This document shows, piece by piece, positions 57,225 through 64,000 of a stretch of DNA of 64,000 bases. Within the stretch, counting starts at the first letter, position 1, and every line of letters begins with the position of its first letter. Under the pieces are notes generated by a model that was not told the DNA's origin, did no database searches, and saw nothing but the letters and a program-made list of their open reading frames with translations. The DNA comes from Tolypeutes matacus (Eukaryota > Chordata > Mammalia > Cingulata > Chlamyphoridae): the NCBI GenBank assembly GCA_026826555.1, contig JAKSZT010017954.1, forward strand, positions 7,575,514 to 7,639,513. The letters are read 5' to 3'. A program made the position numbers and the translations under genes.

Positions 57225-57440
57225 AAATATGTGTTGGCTGCCTACCATGTCCCAGACACTATTCTTGCTTTGGGTTTGTGTGAACAGTTGTCCCAGTTTG
57301 CCCAGGACAGAGGGGTTTTCCCAGAATGCATGACTTCAGTGGCAAAACTGGAACAGTCTCAGGCAAACTGGGACAGTTGGTCACCAACGCTGGGGTTCAA
57401 GTTCTGGTAAGATTTAGTAATTGCCCTCAAGAAGCCCATA
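57225..57440 (-). mobile_element. L2 3' fragment split by a small inverted-repeat element
   Basis: 'tgcctaccatgtcccagaca' on the left and 'attgccctcaagaagcccat' on the right are antisense L2 pieces that belong together. The insert lies between them. Confidence 0.6.
57289..57375. mobile_element. MITE-like inverted-repeat element
   Basis: Perfect 14-bp inverted repeats tgtcccagtttgcc (57289-57302) and ggcaaactgggaca (57362-57375) bound an 87-bp segment with an internal 'cagaggggttttcccag'. Too short to encode anything; probably a non-autonomous DNA transposon of unknown family. Confidence 0.7.
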
Positions 57441-57444
57441 GTCT

Positions 57445-58125
57445 AATTCTAAACGATCTCAGACTCATCTTCTACATTGCTCCCAGAGTGGCGTGCACCC
57501 CCCTCTAGATTAAAACTCTTTTGTGGTTCCTCATTGTAGGATAAACATTGTACCTCACCTTTTAATTCATTATATTGTGGTTAAAAAAAAAACAAAAAAC
57601 AGGCAAACCCCAATCTCAGTGACTTATGACAACAAAGATCTCTCTCTCTCGTCCATGTGACATGTCATCTGTGGGTTGTCTGTCTGTGACTCTGCTTGAT
57701 ATATCCTCTTCCTTCTGGGATTCAGGGAACATTCCTGGCTAAGACATACCCTTGTTGTGGCTCAGGGAAAAGACAAAGGCTGAACCTTGCAATGGCTGTG
57801 AAAGACCCTGGTCAGATGTGGCCAGTGGAATTGTTGCTTCTGCTCTCGTTCCATTGGTTGAAGCAAGTCTCACATCCAAGCAATCCATTAATTGGAGAGT
57901 GGTGGGGTCCTTTACACATGATAATAGGCCCCAGAGAGGGGGGCAAATAACTGGGACCAGGTATACATTGTACAATAGACAGTAAGACCAAACTCCTTAG
58001 CTTCAGCAGCAGCCTTCTGCCTCCATGTTCAGTACCTCTTTCACCACATTGTGCTGGGCCAGACAGAATGCCTTCTGTATACATGGCACCAGGCTAGGCC
58101 TGGGGAGAGGCTGAGGCCCTTCAAG
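57445..58125. other. Intronic sequence, possible diverged LTR
   Basis: 57600-57960 contains 'cagtgacttatgacaacaaa' and 'gtcatctgtgggttgtctgt', reminiscent of an antisense LTR or other old interspersed repeat; family not identified. Confidence 0.35.
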
Positions 58126-58129
58126 GAGG

Positions 58130-58345
58130 CATCAGAGCTCAGAGCTTAGTCCTGAAGCCAGACCATCCGGGCTAGAAACCCGGTTCTGCTGCCAGCTGGT
58201 GGAGGCCTGGGGTAAGTTACTTAACCTGTCTGAGCCTCAGTTTCCTCATTTATACAATTAGAGGATTGTTGTAAGGATTATATCAGTCAGTGCATATAAA
58301 AATTTAGGATGGTGCTTATCACTTAGTAAGTCTTCAATAAAGATC
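58130..58345 (+). mobile_element. MIR SINE
   Basis: 'taagttacttaacctgtctg', 'agcctcagtttcctcattta', 'gattgttgtaaggattatat' and 'ttagtaagtcttcaataaag' are a nearly full MIR. Confidence 0.9.
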
Positions 58346-59185
58346 AGCTATGATGAGCTCCTAAGGAAAAATAAGGTATGGTCAAAGATTAGCAAAGGCA
58401 GTATTAGTTTGATGTGACTTGAATAATGTGGAGAAAATAACCTGAGAGTTTAGAGAGGGAGAGCTTTCCTACTGGGGAAATTAGGGAAGGCTTCCTGAAA
58501 GAGATAGCATTCCATCCAAGCCTCTAGAGAGGGCTAGGCTTTCTGCAAATGACAAAAGGGCAACCCAGAGGAGAACAGCATGAGTGAATGCTGGGGGTAC
58601 TGGTAGGGGGGTGAGTGGGTCCGAAGCTGAAAAGCATATGTAGGAAGCTGTGAAAAATCAGTCCAATTTGGTTTCGACCTATGCAGTGTGTGCAAAAGTA
58701 TTGGAGGCAAGGAAATGGCCCAGGGTATATTTTATTGCTCGTTTTAAATAGAAGGATGAGATGTGCCAACAGGTAATTCAATAGCTGCAAATGAAAAGAA
58801 ATGGTTTGTAGGCCAAACGTTCTCATTATTCTCCCAAATATTGCAGAGGAACGGTATTTTCACTTGACTCTTTTCCAAAGCCAGCACTCTGTTCTAAGCG
58901 GGGAGATTAATAACCTGGCATAGGAGAGCCATCTTTTCCTTCTAGAATATGGGAAATAATTCCTTCCTGTGTCTGACCATCTGCTTTCTCTGAAGTGATT
59001 GGGACTTCCCCTGGCCCCCTAGTCAGAGCCCCCCACCCCCAGACCTGCAGTGGGGTGGGCAACTTGCTGGGAGGCAGGATTCTGCCTGCCTTTGCATGTA
59101 ATTTGTTCCCCAGCCTTCCACTGCTAACCAATTCAATTAGATCCCTTTTAAGAAATCAATTAAATAATCAATTAAAACAACAGAA
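58346..59185. other. Intronic sequence without clear features
   Basis: 58440-58600 may be an old L2-like trace. No gene. Confidence 0.4.
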
Positions 59186-59208
59186 ACACACACACACACA
59201 CACACACA
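59186..59208 (+). repeat. (AC)n microsatellite
   Basis: About eleven AC units; a potentially polymorphic simple repeat. Confidence 0.95.
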
Positions 59209-59698
59209 AAGAAGCGAGTGAAATGCTTATAAAAACCAGGCCATCCAGGGCAGAAGTGACCTATTTTGGGAATGGGACTTCACAGCCAGCAGGAAAAAAA
59301 CGACAATCATTGCCCCAGGGGAATCTTAAAGCATCGTATAAAAATGTCGTGCAAAGCAAATCGTACCGAGAACCCCAGCCTTGCTCTGGCTTTTACTTTA
59401 GCTTGGCCCTTTATGTGGGAAGGGACCCCTCATTAGCAATTCTGGCTATGGGCTTCTCATGCCTTAAGAGGCATGGCTGGATGATTCCAAGTTCCCAGCT
59501 GCTCTGAGTGTAGCTGCGTTTTACAGCATGCGTTTTAAGCTGCGTGGTCCAACGTGGGCAGGTGACTCAGCTCCGTAGAGCCTCGGTTTCCACCTAAGTT
59601 CCAGCCTGCCCAAATCCTGATTTTCAGCTGAGTCGCTTCTGTTCATTCTCTGTGGTCTCAGGGTCTGTGCATGTTGAAGATATGGGCATACCTCAGGA
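59209..59698. other. Repeat-free intronic sequence
   Basis: No repeat recognised; contains several CpG-bearing short motifs (cgtataaaaatgtcgtgc, aaatcgtaccgag) at 59334-59370. A candidate conserved non-coding stretch, untested. Confidence 0.35.
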
Positions 59699-60071
59699 GA
59701 GAGATTTGTTTTTTTTCTCTTATTTTTTTTTTTTTTTTTTTTTTTTTTTTATTATGGGTAAAAATCAAAATTCTCACAATACATACAAACATTTGTAAAA
59801 TGATATATAAATATATATGCATATATGTGTATTTGCTTACAAAAATGTTATTTTTTATATATATATATACATATATTTTAAGAGGTGCTTAGATTACCTA
59901 AAATATTATACGGAACCCACTCGGATTCCCATGTTGCCCACCTCCCACACCTCCCACCACATCCAACACAAACATCTCCCATAGTGTGGCCCACCAACCT
60001 CAATGAACTTACACCTCCTGGAGCCTTGCCACCAATAGTGGGAGAGAGTGTGGTCTACAGTGAGAGATTTG
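59699..60071 (-). mobile_element. Young antisense LINE-like retroposon beside exon 3, with TSD
   Basis: A 10-bp duplication gagagatttg at 59699-59708 and 60062-60071 flanks 353 bases that begin with a T-rich run (poly(A) on minus) and continue with 'attatgggtaaaaatc' and a TA-rich stretch, ending near ctacagt. About 96% identical by eye to 27650-27918. Its right border is 33 bases upstream of the third GALNT exon. Confidence 0.8.
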
Positions 60072-60094
60072 ATTTTGACCTCTGTGTATTTCAG

Positions 60095-60292
60095 GGCTGA
60101 GCCAGTTCTATCCCGAATCCAGGAAAACCGGAAGCGTGTGATCCTGCCTTCCATCGACAACATCAAACAAGACAACTTCGAGGTGCAGCGCTACGAGAAC
60201 TCGGCCCACGGGTACAGCTGGGAGCTGTGGTGCATGTACATCAGCCCCCCAAAAGACTGGTGGGATGCCGGAGACCCTTCTCTCCCCATCAG
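60095..60292 (+). CDS. GALNT18: GALNT18-like internal exon 3 of 3 (catalytic domain)
   Basis: 198-bp exon. The acceptor ctgtgtatttcag ends at 60094; the donor GTCTGT starts at 60293. One base completes the Trp codon split by the previous intron (TG|G), then 65 codons (AEPVLSRIQENRKRVILPSI, DNIKQDNFEVQRYENSAHGY, SWELWCMYISPPKDWWDAGD, PSLPI), then AG of a split Arg codon. The segment continues the GT-A fold after the DxH motif; PSLPIR leads in GALNT proteins into the acceptor-side part (TPAM... in this subfamily), which must be in the next exon beyond 64000. ILPSIDNIKQDNFEVQRYEN is what points to GALNT18 rather than GALNT17, from memory. No stop codon or frameshift in any of the three exons. 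Confidence 0.9.
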
Positions 60293-60880
60293 GTCTGTGG
60301 CAAGCAATTCTGGAAGCCAGTTGATCCCCAAAACCCAGGGGTAAAGAGGAACAACTCATGGGGGTGCATGAGAGAGGCTGCATTGGTGGGGGGACAGGGG
60401 TGTGAAGCTGCAACTTTAGGAACTGTGGGTATCTTATGGGCGTAGTTTTCTTGCTGAGAAATGATACTGCATTTTGCTTCTTTAGCTTAAGTTTTCACAT
60501 GCAGCTTCTCAAAGAACAATACTGAATGTTTAAATTTTATAATCATTTTTATCCTTTTTAATTCTTCCTTCTATATGATGAACTGTGTTCAAGAGGTTTT
60601 AAGTAACTGGTTTAGAAAGTATCAGTTGCTGGAGCTATTTCACACTTGAACCTTGGATGATTGTACTGTGGTCCACCCTTTCTCATGATACAGGGATACA
60701 TGGGAAAGGGCAATATTTGTGTGGCAGCCTGGGGATAACCCGAGGGCTATGGGGGAATTCCACATGGCTGTTTGCCCCAGGTCCAACTCTGCTGCCCCTT
60801 AGGTCAAGATCAATATCTCTGGCATTCCTGTTGGGAAGTTCAAATGTAAAGGATGTTAGGATGAAGTCGGTTGATTTTGA
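60293..60880. other. Start of the next intron, no recognised features
   Basis: No repeat or gene recognised. Confidence 0.5.
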
Positions 60881-60884
60881 TGCT

Positions 60885-61375
60885 GTGCTAGTTTCCTATG
60901 GGTGATATAACAAATCATCATGAAGTTAGTGGCTTAAAACAACACAGATTTATTCTTCTGCTGTTCTGGAGGTTGGAGGTCTGAGATGAGCCTTCCGGGG
61001 CTAAAACCAAGGTGTCATGGGGCTGGTTCCTCCTGGATGCTCTAGGGGATCATATGTTTCCTTGCCTTTTCCAGCTTCTAGATGCCTCCTGCATTCCTGG
61101 GCTGGTGACCACATCACAGCATCTTTCCTCTCCCTGCTTCTTTTGTCCCATGGCTGTCTTCCTCCTTTGGCCTTCTTGCCTCCCCTTTATAAGGACCCTT
61201 GTAATTATTTTAGGGTCCACCTGGACAATGCAGAATAATCTTCTCATCTCAAGACCCTTAACTTAATCACATTCGCAAAGTCCCTTTTCCCATATAAGTT
61301 AACATTCACAGGTTCCAGAGATTAGGTTATGGACATCTTTTTGGGAGAGGTATTATTCAACACATGCTTTCTATT
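60885..61375 (-). mobile_element. MLT1-type MaLR LTR, antisense
   Basis: 'gtgctagtttcctatgggtg', 'gtggcttaaaacaacacaga', 'ctgttctggaggttggaggt', 'cttaacttaatcacattcgc' and 'gagaggtattattcaacaca' are the MLT1 LTR read backwards. Confidence 0.88.
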
Positions 61376-61890
61376 TCAACCAAGATGACTGGCACCTGAG
61401 TTATAGATCAACTGAGTTTTCTGTGAGTATTTCTCGAGGGCCAAATTACTCTGAAAATGGTCACGGTTCTGTCTTAAGTAAGAAGAAGTCAGGGAAGCCT
61501 CCTTACCTTTGCCTAGTTTTAGGTGAGTGATTGTTGGATGCAAAGGGGTATAGCAATCAGGAGTTGTGGAATAGGAGTGAGGGTTCTTTCCAGGTAGCCA
61601 TGAATTTTTGACAAGAATACGACTTGGAGGTTAAAAACAGACCCCCTGCCCCATGTTCTCTCATTTTCTGGCTCCATTTGAAAGCCAAATAATTAATGCA
61701 GAGCCACACGTGGGCAGACCTGTGAAACAAGGGAAGGTTATCTTTGGGCCCTGGGACGCCCTCAGCCAGAGCCTTCTCCTCGTGGGTTCAGTTCCCCATC
61801 CCAACCTGGGCGTCCTTCGGCTGTGTGATGCTGTATGCCCAGGCCCTTGGCGTTTCGTAAATCATAATGTAGACGCGTCACTAAGGCGTT
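61376..61890. other. Intronic sequence without recognised features
   Basis: No gene or repeat recognised. Confidence 0.45.
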
Positions 61891-61893
61891 GTC

Positions 61894-62315
61894 TTTATTT
61901 GCTAGGGCTGCCACAACAAAGTGCCACAAACTGGTGTGTGGGGGGGTTAGGCAAGAGAAATTTGTCTTACACTCTGGAGCCCAGAGTATGAATGAAGTCA
62001 GAGTCATACTTCCTCTGACGTCTGTAGGGTTCTGGCGGTGGCCTGCTGGCAATCCCCGTTGCTCCTTGGCTGGTGGCGTAATCTCTGCCTCCAGCACATG
62101 GCTGTCTTCTTTCTCTCTGTGTGTGTCCAAATTTCCTCTCTGTGTAACATCACCAGTCATATTACGGCGGGTCTTAATCTGGTTTGGCTTCATTTAACTA
62201 GTAACATCTTCAAAGGTCCTATTTCCAAATAGGATCACATTCTCCAGACCAGAAGTTAAGGCTGGAACCTATCTTTTTTGGGGGGCGGGCTAAGGATTCA
62301 ATCCCTTACAGGTGA
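61894..62315 (-). mobile_element. MLT1-type MaLR LTR, antisense
   Basis: 'ttgctagggctgccacaaca', 'acatggctgtcttctttctc', 'catcaccagtcatattacgg' and 'tcctatttccaaataggatc' give a second antisense MLT1, 0.5 kb from the first in the same direction. Confidence 0.88.
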
Positions 62316-63840
62316 TAACTAAAGTATAACCTTCAGGGATGTTTCAACTTTGATGGGGAGTGCTTGAAAACCCCTTGGCCTTCCGAACCTGAAGGGATGA
62401 AGCTCAAATGATGGACTGACAGTGATTTCCCATTTTTGGCCACATGATTCTTCCCCCAAAGCATGCCTACGATCCCTGACACAAAGAGAGGCTGGTCCCC
62501 AGCCTTGACATAACAAAATGAGGGTGTGAAGTGTCAATGGTGGAGGGAAAGAGGTAGATACAGTACAGTGCTTTGGGATGCCCAGAAAGCATGTGCAGTG
62601 GTTCTCTCTGCACATATGTAAGACATTATGAGAAAAATAAGCTTGTATTTAATGAGTTATTGTAACATTAACAGATGATTAATACGCGCTTTAAAAAGAC
62701 TCGGGAAAATACAAGTTGTGATCATGAGTCACTAATATTACATGCACCTCTGATGTACAAGATAGAATCAAATACCAATGATCTCTTTTTAATTGTATTG
62801 TAACTTATAAAATGCTTAATTTGTTAATAGTTGATAGAGATATTTAATTGCATGCAGGATTTTTTATGGACCCACTGATATTATTCAGCAGATACAATAT
62901 GGTTTCTTAAGTCATAGGACACTGTCATTTCCTCCCCCCCACCTCCCACTGCGATACCAGTATTTTAATAGTTGAGATTTTAGTCGGGTAAAGGAAGGGA
63001 TGAGGAGGACTTTTCATAATCCAAACAGCATTAGGTTAGATGAGTCTTTAGATACTGAGACTTCCTAGTAGGTGAAATAATACAGGATGTGTTGCATTAA
63101 GAGAAAGTCTATCCCTTCTGTTTTCATTCTTTCTTTTTTTCCTGCCTGGTATGGCTGTTTTCAGGGTTTCCTGTTTGTTCTCCACTCTTCTTTGTCTAAT
63201 CCAGAGTTTGGCGTGTAGAGAGTGGGCAGGGGCTGAGTGTCAGTCATCTGGGCCTGGTGGCCCCTGTCCAAGGAGGCCACTGCTACCTGCCCCATGAGAT
63301 GGGTACTGGGGGGATTCCAGGCCCAGCCTTGTCAGGTGCTCAGGTTTTTAAGAGAAGCCACAAATCCAGATTCTTTGGTGAAATCTCCTGAGTTTTAAAT
63401 GTTGGCAATACATTCCTCTTCTTTAAAACTAGATTTTGCAGTCCGGGTCAAGCAACATGTTCCTAGAGTGGCTTTAACCACCTGGACCACCAGAATTTGG
63501 TCATTGTTCTCCATTCACCTCCTTGGAAACCTCTGTCATTCCCAGGATTGCTTTAGTCCATGCTTCTCACCCTGGCAATTGTGGCATTTGGGGTATGTGG
63601 CCTTATAGTGGGGCTGGGGGCATTGGAGAAAGTGACTCCCCAAGCCAGAAGATAAGCATGGTCAGACTTCCTGGAGCAAGAAATAAGTCTCTAGAGATCC
63701 CCCACCCTCTGGGTGTCCACAGCCCTCTGTGTTGACCCAACTCTCACTTCTAGACAGAAAGGTTTCAAATCTATGTCTTCAGCTCTGATCTCTGTCTGCA
63801 GTGACATTATGTCCAATTAATGTCAGCAGTCTATCATTAG
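62316..63840. other. Intronic sequence without recognised features
   Basis: No next GALNT exon was found here: no sequence encoding the expected TPAM- continuation was seen. 62640-62960 is AT-rich and unique. Confidence 0.45.
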
Positions 63841-63841
63841 A

Positions 63842-64000
63842 CCAGAGGCTTTAAACTTTGGGGAGTCAAGGACTTCTTCAATTATCAGATTAAATTCATA
63901 GGTCCTATTTCCACTGTATATGTATCTGCAGGCAGAACTTGCCATGTAGTTTCATGAGGTTTATGGATGCCTTGAATCAAATCCCCTGAAGATCCATAAA
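63842..64000 (+). mobile_element. hAT-type DNA transposon fragment, cut by window edge
   Basis: 'cagaggctttaaactttggg' followed by 'gagtcaaggacttcttcaat' resembles the start of a MER-type hAT element; the right end is beyond the window. Confidence 0.4.

Noticed and set aside
60293..64000. Next GALNT exon
   Set aside because: No sequence encoding the expected TPAM- continuation with proper splice phase was found; it is probably beyond the window.

Overview
The window is mammalian nuclear DNA, almost all of it intronic. The repeat content points to a xenarthran, with armadillo (Dasypus) more likely than sloth. Evidence for this is the set of tRNA-derived SINEs whose heads read like 'gaagcgg(c/a)tgtggctca' with a TAAATAAA-type tail (DAS-like SINEs), lineage-specific L1 elements with unusual 3' UTRs, and a set of MaLR-like solo LTRs. 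These sit on a background of ancient placental repeats (L2, MIR, MER5A, MLT1, old L1M). Nothing prokaryotic, no CRISPR array and no viral genome is present.

The only host gene that can be supported is on the + strand. Three internal coding exons (31987-32153, 55134-55308, 60095-60292) have clean AG/GT borders and mutually compatible reading phases, and they join into one open frame of 178 codons plus the split codons at the ends. The product is part of the GT-A catalytic domain of a polypeptide N-acetylgalactosaminyltransferase of the divergent 'Y' subfamily, best matched from memory to GALNT18 (GALNT17, GALNT9 and GALNT8 are the paralogues to exclude). The DDNSD motif is in the first exon, the metal-binding DxH motif (DAH) is at the end of the second, and the third ends just before the expected next part of the domain. 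The 5' exons (cytoplasmic tail, membrane anchor, stem) and the later exons (rest of the catalytic domain, ricin-type lectin domain) lie outside the window.

Layout: 1-3.25 kb, 5' half of an antisense L1; 3.25-10.5 kb, intron with L2 pieces, an L1 3' end with target-site duplication (TSD), an antisense LTR and a SINE; 10.5-16 kb, an ancient L1 split by a younger L1 that keeps its 5' end, has lost internal parts and itself carries a SINE; 16-24 kb, L1 3' UTR, three LTRs, L2 and MER5A; 24-27.6 kb, mostly unique; 27.6-28.6 kb, an antisense LINE-like retroposon containing a 400-base assembly gap; 29.7-31.3 kb, repeat-poor; 32 kb, first exon; 32-55 kb, a 22.98 kb intron rich in old repeats; 55.1 kb, second exon; a 4.8 kb intron whose last part is a young retroposon ending 33 bases before the third exon; 60.3-64 kb, the next intron with two antisense MLT1 LTRs.

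Most long open frames here are chance frames or repeat remnants. I found no new biological system. The observations most worth checking are the retroposon beside a coding splice acceptor, the nested TSD-bounded L1 with a two-unit 5' UTR, a hAT-type element with perfect terminal repeats and an 8-bp duplication, an insertion that is almost only a poly(A) tail, and a 70-bp segment duplicated on either side of the second exon.
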